This document shows positions 1-5,670 of a stretch of 5,863 nucleotides of DNA, piece after piece (positions within the stretch are counted from its first letter, which is position 1; every line of letters begins with the position of its first letter). The stretch is from Alphaproteobacteria bacterium. Lineage in GTDB: Bacteria > Pseudomonadota > Alphaproteobacteria > RF32 > CAG-239. The stretch covers positions 1 through 5,863 of the forward strand of contig JAFTNB010000144.1 of the NCBI GenBank assembly GCA_017452115.1, given 5' to 3'. Position numbers and translations under genes: made by a program. The notes below the pieces were generated by a model. That model saw only the letters and a program-made list of their open reading frames with translations. It searched no databases and was not told the origin of the DNA.

Positions 1-8
1 AAGTTTTA

Positions 9-12
9 TCCT
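9..12 (-). promoter_or_regulatory. Possible ribosome binding site of a gene beyond the left edge
   Basis: Read on the minus strand, AGGA lies 25 bases after the rodZ stop codon and 8 bases before the window edge, with no terminator hairpin in between. This would suit a start codon lying just outside the window, so the ptsP-rodZ operon probably continues. In alphaproteobacteria I would expect ispG here, but none of its coding sequence is visible, so that identity is inference only. Confidence 0.3.
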
Positions 13-37
13 GCTATTTTTTTATAAATCATATCAG

Positions 38-1075
38 CTAATGAGTATTTGTTTTTAATACTTCGTCTAAGATAATATTAGTCTTTTTGTTAGGTTTAAC
101 AATATCCACTAATTTACCGCCAACATATACTTCTACACCATCTACACGACCGGCAGAAAAAATTAACCCTTCAGCTTTAGGTAATGCATAAACTGTACCG
201 GCAGGTAAAACTTTGCTCAAATAAAGTTTCTTATCATTTTTTACCTCAATCCAAGTTTCTTTTTTTATTTGAATGACAATATTAGATTTTCCTTTAGCCG
301 GAGCAGATAAAGCTTCTGCTGGGATATCTGAAGACGTATTATCATTTGTTTCTACGTTAACCGGTTCTACATTAGTATTGTTTTCTTCCTTAAATTCACC
401 TTCACTAACCACAACTTGATTATTATTGTTATCTTCAATCGGATCCACATTAATAACTTCTGTGTCATTAGAATCAGTAATTGAGGATTCTGCAGTAATG
501 CTATTATCTGTATTTTCTTCTGCTGAAGCATAGTCTTCAACAACTAATGGGAATTCCGTATTTTCGCTAATAGCGGCAGTGTCGGTTGTAATAAGTGTTT
601 CAGACGTTGTATGTTCTGCATTTTGGTATTTATTATACCCCATCCATAGCGCATATATTGCAATGATAGAAAGCAAACTTAACAACAAAGATTTACGACT
701 GGGAACGGTTGCTTCTACTTGCGGTTCCAAAACATACATCTTATTATCACCAAATTTTGTTGATGTTTCATCTTTATACATACGAACAATATTGGAACTA
801 TTTTCACCTAAATATTCGGCATAAGAGCGAATAAAACCAATTCCATAAGGATTTTCAGGTATTACATCATATCGACTTTCCTCAATGGCTTCTAAATAAG
901 CTCGGCGGATACATAGACATTGTGCAATATCAACCAAATTTTTGCCTTGACGTAGACGCGCTTGCTTTAGAATACCACCTACTTTACCTTCGTTTTCAAG
1001 CAAAATTTCAGTTTCTGTAACTACTTTTGGTGCCTGTTCTATTAATTCTTCTTTGGTTTTATCTGTTTTTTTCAC
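38..1075 (-). CDS. rodZ: RodZ-like cytoskeletal membrane protein (HTH domain, one TM helix, periplasmic C-terminal domain)
   Basis: The 345-residue protein has the RodZ layout. Residues about 30-100 form a cytoplasmic helix-turn-helix domain of the HTH_25 type (GGILKQARLRQGKNLVDIAQ, then the YLEAIEE and FIRSYAEYLG stretches). One membrane helix follows at about 129-147 (LLLSLLSIIAIYALW core). Residues about 148-264 are an acidic, Asn/Thr/Ser-rich linker. A beta-rich DUF4115-type domain lies at about 265-339, with W at its start in KETWIEV and a GGKLVD turn near its end. In characterised bacteria RodZ binds MreB through the HTH domain and supports rod shape and peptidoglycan synthesis. The reading frame is open from an earlier GTG at 1123, but no Shine-Dalgarno precedes that codon. 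The GTG at 1075 has AAGGTGA five bases upstream, so I chose it. The gene lies 51 bases after ptsP with no terminator between them and is probably cotranscribed. The family call is firm; the role is by family. Confidence 0.8.
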   Translation of the reverse strand: MKKTDKTKEELIEQAPKVVTETEILLENEGKVGGILKQARLRQGKNLVDIAQCLCIRRAYLEAIEESRYDVIPENPYGIGFIRSYAEYLGENSSNIVRMYKDETSTKFGDNKMYVLEPQVEATVPSRKSLLLSLLSIIAIYALWMGYNKYQNAEHTTSETLITTDTAAISENTEFPLVVEDYASAEENTDNSITAESSITDSNDTEVINVDPIEDNNNNQVVVSEGEFKEENNTNVEPVNVETNDNTSSDIPAEALSAPAKGKSNIVIQIKKETWIEVKNDKKLYLSKVLPAGTVYALPKAEGLIFSAGRVDGVEVYVGGKLVDIVKPNKKTNIILDEVLKTNTH

Positions 1076-1080
1076 GGTAA

Positions 1081-1087
1081 TCACCTT
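1081..1087 (-). promoter_or_regulatory. Ribosome binding site deciding the rodZ start
   Basis: On the minus strand AAGGTGA is followed by a five-base spacer and then GTG at 1075. The alternative GTG at 1123, three bases after the ptsP stop, has only A/T-rich sequence upstream. This site is why the shorter 345-residue product is preferred over a 361-residue one. The extra 16 residues would add a Cys near the N-terminus and show no domain feature. Confidence 0.65.
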
Positions 1088-1126
1088 TGTTAATTGAGGA
1101 AAATTTGTTTTGATTGTACACACTTT

Positions 1127-3391
1127 TTAATAAATTTCAATACCATGGTCGCAAGCATAGGAAATTAATTGTGGACGCAAGCTTTTTTTCTGTGATTTCA
1201 ATAAAGTATGAATATAGTCTTTGAGTTGTTCAGCATTTGCACTACGAACCATACTCTTAATTCGTCCAAATGACGAACCGGACATTGAAAGATTGCGATA
1301 TCCTAAACCGATTAAAGCCATAGCTTCTATCGGATTGCCGGCCATCTCACCACATACCGAACAATAAACACCATATTTATCAGCTTTTTCTATAATTTCT
1401 CCCATCATTGTTAAGAATGGAGAAGATAGAACATCGTATCTTTCTGTCAGACGCGGATTACCTCTATCACAAGCAAATATAAATTGCGCCAAATCATTAG
1501 TTCCTATAGAAATAAAATCTGCTTTTTTGAGAATCGCGTCAAGCTGGAAGAGCAATGCCGGAACTTCTATCATCAAACCAACATTAACTTTTCTAGGCAC
1601 ACCGCGCCCACGACGTTTTTCTTTTTCGAGCTCAATCAGCAATGTTTCTTTAGCTTCTTCAAATTCGCTTAAATTAGAAATCATCGGAAACATAACATTA
1701 AGTTCTTTTCCATCGGCGGCTCGTAAAAATGCACGAACCTGTTTGCGCAAAATGGCTCGCCTATCTAAGGTAATACGAATCGAACGCCAACCGATTGCCG
1801 GATTTTCTTCGCCCATATTTGCCCAATAAGGCAACAGTTTATCAGAACCCACATCAAGACTACGGAAAATAACTTTTTTATCTCCGGCTTTATCCATAAG
1901 TTCCTGATAATATTTTTGTTGTCTTTCAACATCAGGCATTACTTCTGAAGCCATAAAAGGAATTTCGGTGCGATATAAACCAACACCATCACAATTGGTA
2001 GATGCAATATAATCTAAATCAAAAGCCAATCCGACATTGATACTTAAATTAATTTTTTTTCCATCCTTGGTAACTGACGGCTTATCTCGCAATTCCTCCA
2101 ACTTGGCTTGAAGACGAATCTTCTCGGCAATTTTTTCATGAAAACGTTTTTGAACTAAAGCAGATGGGTTTTGATAAACGTATCCGTCATTACCGTCAAT
2201 AGCTAATAATTCTCCGGTTTTTATTTCACTAAATATACCTTTTATTTTGGCAACAACCGGAATTCCCAAAGCTTTGGCAACGATAGCCACATGCATAGTG
2301 GGCGTTCCGTCTTCAATAATCAAACCACGGATTTTAGTATAATCATAATCCATCAAATCTGCAGGTCCCATTGACAAGGCAACGACAATAATATCATCAC
2401 TTGTTATATTTTCGATTGCTCCATAGTCACCTCGCAAATAAGACTGTAATCTATCTGCAACATCACGTAAATCATGCAAGCGTTCTTTAAGATAAGTATC
2501 GGTAGTACCAGATAGGCGTTTCCACATATCTTCATAAGCTCGTTCAACTGCAGCCTCAGCTGTTAATCCACCATTGACATTATCGGCAATCTTTTTATAC
2601 CACCCCTTATCTTGGGCAAACATTCGATATGCATCCAATATTTCAACATGTTCACCAATCCCTAAACGAGTAGAATTAAATTTTTTCTCCAAATCTTCGT
2701 TCATGGTTTGATGAGCTATTTCCAAGCGCCGTAGTTCTTTTTGAATATCCTCCGCAAAAATTTGCGTAACAGCCTGCCGACGGCGATGTACCACAGCGTT
2801 TCCTAATCCATAACCTTTACTAAGGCTTACCCCTTTTACTTTTTCTCTATCTGCCTGTCCACGGGTACGGCTTAATTCTTTTTTATATTCGGTCATTTCA
2901 TCAGAAGCCAACAGCTCGCTTAAAATCATGGCCACAGTTTCTAAACTTTCAATTTCGGCGGCAGAATAATTATGGATTTTATGATTTTGAATCGTCAACA
3001 CCCCAACAGCCCTGTTCCATCGAATCAGAGGAACTCCTAAAAATGATTTTAAATTATCTTCCCCTAATTCCGGCTTATAAGAAAATTTGCTATGTTTCCA
3101 AGCATCCGCTACAGCTAAAGAGTGATTATTTTGAGCAACCTCACCAACCAAGCCTTCGCCATAGCGCATATAAACTTTGTGAGAAACACCGGCATTAAAA
3201 CCATAAGAAGCAAATAATTCTAAAGTATAATCATCAACAGCGACATAACAATTTGCAGCATCAGCAGACATTTTGCGAGCAATAAGTGCTACAATCTGCT
3301 CCAATTTTTCTTGTATAGGATAATTGCCGCCAGTAATTTGACGCATTTCTCGCAAAATTTCCATAGCCTGATTTACTGCCGGTGATTTCAT
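1127..3391 (-). CDS. ptsP: Phosphoenolpyruvate-protein phosphotransferase, nitrogen PTS enzyme I (EI-Ntr)
   Basis: This 754-residue cytoplasmic enzyme takes phosphate from phosphoenolpyruvate onto a histidine and passes it to NPr in the regulatory nitrogen PTS. Residues about 1-165 are a GAF sensor domain (YGEGLVGEVA, then FLGVPLIRWNRAVGVLTIQN). A helical region at about 185-320 corresponds to the HPr/NPr-binding part. The phosphohistidine domain has H367 in GTPTMHVAIVAKALGIPVV. The TIM-barrel PEP domain keeps the expected residues: R474 in GLYRTEIPFM, R510 in FRSLDVGSDK, E609 in GLMIEVP, D633 in SIGTNDLAQF, and the catalytic C680 in CGEMAGNP. The length and domain order are those of full PtsP, and no frameshift is seen. 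Residue M366, just before the active histidine, is where sugar-type enzyme I usually has Ser; I take this as subfamily variation. The ATG at 3391 has a weak upstream GGA. The gene is first in its operon and is followed by rodZ. In bacteria studied, the GAF domain lets glutamine or related nitrogen signals control phosphorylation; this is not tested here. Confidence 0.95.
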   Translation of the reverse strand: MKSPAVNQAMEILREMRQITGGNYPIQEKLEQIVALIARKMSADAANCYVAVDDYTLELFASYGFNAGVSHKVYMRYGEGLVGEVAQNNHSLAVADAWKHSKFSYKPELGEDNLKSFLGVPLIRWNRAVGVLTIQNHKIHNYSAAEIESLETVAMILSELLASDEMTEYKKELSRTRGQADREKVKGVSLSKGYGLGNAVVHRRRQAVTQIFAEDIQKELRRLEIAHQTMNEDLEKKFNSTRLGIGEHVEILDAYRMFAQDKGWYKKIADNVNGGLTAEAAVERAYEDMWKRLSGTTDTYLKERLHDLRDVADRLQSYLRGDYGAIENITSDDIIVVALSMGPADLMDYDYTKIRGLIIEDGTPTMHVAIVAKALGIPVVAKIKGIFSEIKTGELLAIDGNDGYVYQNPSALVQKRFHEKIAEKIRLQAKLEELRDKPSVTKDGKKINLSINVGLAFDLDYIASTNCDGVGLYRTEIPFMASEVMPDVERQQKYYQELMDKAGDKKVIFRSLDVGSDKLLPYWANMGEENPAIGWRSIRITLDRRAILRKQVRAFLRAADGKELNVMFPMISNLSEFEEAKETLLIELEKEKRRGRGVPRKVNVGLMIEVPALLFQLDAILKKADFISIGTNDLAQFIFACDRGNPRLTERYDVLSSPFLTMMGEIIEKADKYGVYCSVCGEMAGNPIEAMALIGLGYRNLSMSGSSFGRIKSMVRSANAEQLKDYIHTLLKSQKKSLRPQLISYACDHGIEIY

Positions 3392-3425
3392 TATCTTTTT
3401 TCCAATATCTCGGTAATAATTATTA

Positions 3426-3453
3426 TTGTACTTTTAGTTATATTGCGTATATT
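3426..3453 (+). promoter_or_regulatory. Candidate sigma70-type promoter of the cupin gene
   Basis: TTGTAC at 3426-3431 and TATATT at 3448-3453 are separated by 16 bases. The -10 matches consensus at five of six positions, but the -35 matches only in TTG. Transcription would start near 3460, leaving a leader of about 34 bases. The call is tentative because the intergenic DNA is AT-rich. Confidence 0.3.
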
Positions 3454-3465
3454 ACGTTTCATCAA
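3437..3465 (-). promoter_or_regulatory. Candidate sigma70-type promoter of the ptsP-rodZ operon
   Basis: On the minus strand TTGATG (3465-3460) and TATAAC (3442-3437) are separated by exactly 17 bases, matching consensus at four and five of six positions. The predicted start is near 3430, about 40 bases before the ptsP ATG. This promoter is interleaved with the candidate cupin promoter, so polymerase could probably not occupy both at once. Confidence 0.4.
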
Positions 3466-3493
3466 GTACAATTTTTCTAATTGGGAGCAAATT

Positions 3494-3859
3494 ATGACGA
3501 ATACATACAAAAAAGGAGATAAAGATAATCGCCCTTGGGGAACTTGGGAAGTTTTAGACAGCAGAGATAACTTTTGCGTAAAAAGAATCTGTGTAACGCC
3601 TAACAATATTTTATCATTGCAATCACATAATCATCGTGCAGAACATTGGATTATTGTAAAAGGAGAGGCAATTGTAACATTAGGTGAAGAAAAGTTATGT
3701 AAAAAAGCCAATGAAGCAATATATATTCCGGCTCAAACCAAGCATCGGATTCAAAATAATGGTTTGGAAGATATGATATTCATTGAAATTCAAACCGGAG
3801 AAATTCTTGATGAAAATGACATTATTCGGTATGAAGACAGTTACGGACGAGTAAAATAA
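3494..3859 (+). CDS. Stand-alone cupin of the type II mannose-6-phosphate isomerase family
   Basis: The 121-residue protein matches the C-terminal cupin domain of ManC-type GDP-mannose pyrophosphorylase/phosphomannose isomerases, without the nucleotidyltransferase half. The signature parts are RPWGTWEVLD (13-22), VKRICV (29-34), the metal motif H45-N-H47-R-A-E50-H51 with G57 after it, IPAQTKH84R (78-85), and the ending EIQTG...DENDIIRYEDSYGR (98-119). H45, H47, E50 or H51, and H84 are the expected metal ligands. The family interconverts mannose 6-phosphate and fructose 6-phosphate, but single-domain members can have other sugar-phosphate or binding roles, so the substrate is not certain. I chose the ATG at 3494 because GGGAG lies eight bases upstream; an in-frame ATG at 3443 would add 17 residues with no domain match and would lie upstream of the likely transcription start. 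The gene is monocistronic, divergent from ptsP, and ends at a hairpin. Confidence 0.85.
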   Translation: MTNTYKKGDKDNRPWGTWEVLDSRDNFCVKRICVTPNNILSLQSHNHRAEHWIIVKGEAIVTLGEEKLCKKANEAIYIPAQTKHRIQNNGLEDMIFIEIQTGEILDENDIIRYEDSYGRVK

Positions 3860-3867
3860 TCAGACTT

Positions 3868-3888
3868 AAGGCTCCAATCAGGAGCCTT
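3868..3888. terminator. Hairpin between convergent cupin and isochorismatase genes
   Basis: AAGGCTCC (3868-3875) pairs perfectly with GGAGCCTT (3881-3888) around a five-base loop. It lies in the 36-base gap between two convergent genes, where a bidirectional terminator is expected. The T run is only three bases on the plus strand and shorter on the minus strand, so termination may be leaky or may need help. Confidence 0.6.
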
Positions 3889-3895
3889 TACCATA

Positions 3896-4444
3896 TTAAA
3901 TCACATATTTACGAGTTATGGATTTAAACTCTTCCGTACCTGCTTTTTCCAACCATTCAAAGATAACCATTTCACTACTCACAACTTCTACTCCGGAGTG
4001 CATCAGGCGCTGCAGCCCAAGAACATGTTGCAACTGTTTACGGGAAGAGCAAGCATTAGATACAACAAACACTTCATATCCTGCAGCTTGAAGCTCTATA
4101 GCAGTTTGGACTACGCAAATATGGGTTTCGACACCGGCAATAATAATTTGACGTTTTTTATTATGTTTAATTTCACTGGCAATTTTATCATTTTTAAGAC
4201 ACGAAAATTCCAATTTGGAATAATATTTGACATCAGCAGCTGTTTCATTACGCAAATCTATCATGGTTCGCCCAAGTCCTTGCGGATATTGTTCAGTAAT
4301 AATACAAGGAATAGCCAATTCACGAGCAACCCCTAAAAGAGTTGCACAACCATTAATCACCTCCCGAGGATTTTCCATAGCCGGAGCAAGGCGTTCCTGT
4401 ACATCTATAATCAGCAGTAAAGAATCTGTTTTTTTCATTAACAT
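3896..4444 (-). CDS. Isochorismatase-family cysteine hydrolase (YcaC/ISOC2-like)
   Basis: The 182-residue protein has the alpha/beta fold of isochorismatase-like hydrolases and the complete catalytic triad: D14 in LLLIIDVQERLAP, K77 in SKLEFSC, and C110 in IIAGVETHICVVQT. The TEQYPQGLG loop at 50-58 and the KxxFSC stretch are typical of the YcaC/ISOC2 branch, whose natural substrates are mostly unknown. True isochorismate hydrolysis is not implied, and no siderophore genes are nearby. The protein is probably soluble and oligomeric, with no signal peptide. The ATG at 4444 is preferred over the ATG two codons later because AGGA lies eight bases before the first one. The gene stands alone, divergent from the helicase-like gene and convergent with the cupin. 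Length is normal for the family and nothing is missing. Confidence 0.9.
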   Translation of the reverse strand: MLMKKTDSLLLIIDVQERLAPAMENPREVINGCATLLGVARELAIPCIITEQYPQGLGRTMIDLRNETAADVKYYSKLEFSCLKNDKIASEIKHNKKRQIIIAGVETHICVVQTAIELQAAGYEVFVVSNACSSRKQLQHVLGLQRLMHSGVEVVSSEMVIFEWLEKAGTEEFKSITRKYVI

Positions 4445-4468
4445 GGGATATTTCCTGATATTTATAAG

Positions 4469-4497
4469 TTGACTATCTGCAATAAAATAAATAATAT
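4469..4497 (+). promoter_or_regulatory. Sigma70-type promoter of the helicase-like gene
   Basis: TTGACT (4469-4474) and TAATAT (4492-4497) are separated by exactly 17 bases. This is the best promoter match in the window. The predicted start is about 4503-4506, giving a leader of some 35 bases before the ATG at 4541. Confidence 0.6.
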
Positions 4498-4505
4498 CTA
4501 GAAAA

Positions 4506-4544
4506 ATGAATTTTAACCAGTTTTTTAAAGAAGAAATACCATGA
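4506..4544 (+). other. Possible 12-codon leader ORF overlapping the next gene's start
   Basis: ATG at 4506 opens a frame reading MNFNQFFKEEIP and stopping at TGA 4542-4544, so its stop overlaps the ATG at 4541 as ATGA. That overlap is a classic coupling arrangement. The ORF begins at or within a few bases of the predicted transcription start and has no Shine-Dalgarno, so it would need leaderless initiation. Such a short ORF in AT-rich DNA is easily coincidental. Confidence 0.2.
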
Positions 4545-5377
4545 ATTTTTTTGATTTAGGCTTAAGTGAAAAAACAGTACAGGCGATTGAAGAATTTGGC
4601 ATTAAAGAACCAACAACAGTACAAAGTGACGTTATCCCTTCTATCCTTCAAGGAAAGGATGTATTTACAATTGCTCCAAGCGGCTGTGGAAAAACTTGCT
4701 CTTATGTGTTTCCTCTTATTGATATTATCAGTCGTCAAAAGCCTAGTGAAAATATTTTAATTATAACACCCAATTCTGAACAGGCAATCGTTGCTTCTGA
4801 CCGATTGGCAGTGTTTAATAAATACCACGAAATTAATGAAGCTACAATTCAAAGTGCTGATGAAGTTATTGATAATGAAGCAAATGTCATTATCGGTTCG
4901 CCTGATTTGTTAGTAGAATTGTTAGATGAACAAAAAATTGACCTTTCTAATGTGACCATTTTGGTCGTTGACGACATTAATCTTATAAAAAAGAACAAAC
5001 AATTAGGAAACTTGGAAAAAATCCTGGCTATTCTTCCTGTGGACAAACAGAATATTGTATATACCAACCGCCGTTCAAAAGAAACTCAATCCATTTTAGA
5101 AAAGATTTTAAAAGCACCGGAAGAAATTAAGGTCGATAAAGCTAAAGAACAGGAAGCTGCCAATAACGCACAAGCAACAGAAAATGTAACAACAATTCCA
5201 ACAGATACTCCCAACAGAATATCTCGAGGAAAAAAACGTCAACAATCTGCGACACCTCGTTTTGTAACCCCACAACAAGATATGCAAGCTGTTGAATTAA
5301 ATCGTAAATATAATTCGTTTTTAGGCAAAACACCGGATTTTATTTTAATTCAAGGTAACTTAGCAGAAGGAGAATAA
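4541..5377 (+). CDS. DEAD-box-like protein with a single degenerate RecA domain and no helicase C-terminal domain
   Basis: Residues 1-198 of this 278-residue protein follow the first RecA domain of DEAD-box RNA helicases. Visible are an F..LGLSEKTVQAIEEFGIKEPTTVQ start with the Q-motif glutamine Q28, motif I APSGCGKT at 45-52 (with the nucleotide-binding K51-T52), ITPNSEQA at 75-82 where PTRELA is expected, and GSPDLL at 119-124 for the TPGR motif. Motif II reads D144-D-I-N instead of D-E-A-D, and the SAT motif is replaced by YTNRRS at 174-179. The second RecA domain, which normally follows and carries the arginine fingers, is absent. In its place is a Lys/Glu/Ala/Asn/Thr-rich tail with a basic RGKKRQQ patch (229-235) and a more ordered end (248-278). 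ATP binding is possible, but normal unwinding is unlikely; a role as an RNA- or ribosome-associated scaffold is a guess. The Shine-Dalgarno is weak. The gene has its own promoter and terminator, and the frame is clean, so it does not look like a fresh pseudogene. Confidence 0.75.
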   Translation: MNFFDLGLSEKTVQAIEEFGIKEPTTVQSDVIPSILQGKDVFTIAPSGCGKTCSYVFPLIDIISRQKPSENILIITPNSEQAIVASDRLAVFNKYHEINEATIQSADEVIDNEANVIIGSPDLLVELLDEQKIDLSNVTILVVDDINLIKKNKQLGNLEKILAILPVDKQNIVYTNRRSKETQSILEKILKAPEEIKVDKAKEQEAANNAQATENVTTIPTDTPNRISRGKKRQQSATPRFVTPQQDMQAVELNRKYNSFLGKTPDFILIQGNLAEGE

Positions 5378-5404
5378 CAGATTATTTTCTGTGGTTTTAA
5401 GATT

Positions 5405-5440
5405 AAAGAGAACAGTTTTAATTGTTCTCTTTGTTTTTTT
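5405..5440 (+). terminator. Rho-independent terminator of the helicase-like gene
   Basis: AAAGAGAACA (5405-5414) pairs perfectly with TGTTCTCTTT (5423-5432) around an eight-base loop and is followed by GTTTTTTT (5433-5440). It starts 28 bases after the helicase-like stop codon. On the minus strand the same hairpin overlaps the stop codon and final codons of the convergent small gene and is followed by only TTTAATCTT, so it is weaker in that direction. Confidence 0.8.
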
Positions 5441-5564
5441 GACGTTCTTCCTGTTGCTTTTTGCGCTTTTCAAGATTTTTACGCAAAGCTTGAGCCTCTC
5501 GTTCAAAGCGTGCCTGCGCTCGAGGACGTGATTTTTTTTTCTGATTATCTTGTTCTTTTTCCAT
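5418..5564 (-). CDS. Small, highly basic, predicted helical protein of unknown function (48 residues)
   Basis: I do not recognise a named family. ATG at 5564 is preceded by a strong GAGGAG (5576-5571) with a six-base spacer, the best Shine-Dalgarno in the window, which is the main reason to call the gene. The product has 17 Lys/Arg against 9 Asp/Glu and seven Gln, a KKKSRPRAQARFEREAQALR core, and the stretch LEKRKKQQEERQK after it. It has almost no hydrophobic residues apart from F20, L27, L31 and alanines, so a single charged helix or a disordered nucleic-acid-binding peptide is likely. The pattern ALRxNLxKRKxQ reminds me of short uncharacterised alphaproteobacterial proteins, but I cannot confirm this. 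It converges with the helicase-like gene and diverges from the tRNA gene. A longer overlapping frame on the same strand (5360-5611) lacks such a ribosome binding site and looks like a shadow. Confidence 0.65.
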   Translation of the reverse strand: MEKEQDNQKKKSRPRAQARFEREAQALRKNLEKRKKQQEERQKNKENN

Positions 5565-5599
5565 ATTTTTCTCCTCAAATAGAAAATATTTTGAAAATA

Positions 5600-5628
5600 A
5601 TTGTAAAACATACTTGATTTTATTTAAA
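5600..5628 (-). promoter_or_regulatory. Tentative promoter of the small basic protein gene
   Basis: On the minus strand TTTAAA (5628-5623) and TACAAT (5605-5600) are separated by 17 bases, matching consensus at four and five of six positions. A start near 5593 would leave about 29 bases before the ATG. The surrounding DNA is very AT-rich, so this is only the best candidate. Confidence 0.25.
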
Positions 5629-5642
5629 TGATTATGTATGTT
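5614..5642 (+). promoter_or_regulatory. Tentative promoter of the tRNA-Thr gene
   Basis: TTGATT (5614-5619) and TATGTT (5637-5642) are separated by 17 bases and each match consensus at four of six positions. A start near 5649 would leave a 5' leader of about 22 bases for RNase P to remove. No better element is seen between the divergent small gene and the tRNA. Confidence 0.2.
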
Positions 5643-5670
5643 TCACTCACAGGTAAACATTTTTACTTGC

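Larger units (their letters stand above)
3425..3472. repeat. Perfect 9-bp inverted repeat in the ptsP/cupin divergent region (candidate operator)
   Basis: ATTGTACTT at 3425-3433 is exactly reverse-complementary to AAGTACAAT at 3464-3472, with 30 bases between the arms. The arms are about 39 bp apart centre to centre. Each arm overlaps a candidate -35 element: TTGTAC for the cupin and TTGATG for ptsP. Inside lies a near-perfect tandem 9-mer, TATATTGCG at 3439-3447 and TATATTACG at 3448-3456. The symmetry is seen directly; a role as a regulator binding site is inference. In AT-rich DNA a repeat this short can also arise by chance. Confidence 0.45.

Noticed and set aside
1..37. Eight-codon frame MIYKKIAG after rodZ on the minus strand
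   Set aside because: It is very short, has no ribosome binding site, and contains the AGGA that more likely serves the next gene outside the window.
3443..3493. N-terminal extension of the cupin from ATG 3443
   Set aside because: The 17 extra residues match no part of the domain, the ATG has no Shine-Dalgarno, and it lies within the candidate promoter. ATG 3494 has GGGAG upstream.
3391..3606. 71-codon minus-strand frame overlapping the cupin start
   Set aside because: It is antisense to the well-supported cupin and has no ribosome binding site or domain, so it is a shadow frame.
5377..5392. Small hairpin ACAGA/TCTGT just after the helicase-like stop
   Set aside because: The stem is only five pairs with no T run, and the far stronger terminator lies a few bases further on.
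5360..5611. 83-codon minus-strand frame across the helicase-like terminator
   Set aside because: It overlaps the 48-codon frame, which has a strong GAGGAG site. The longer frame has no such site, runs through the hairpin and into the end of the helicase-like gene, and its Lys/Asn-rich content is what AT-rich DNA gives in a shifted frame.
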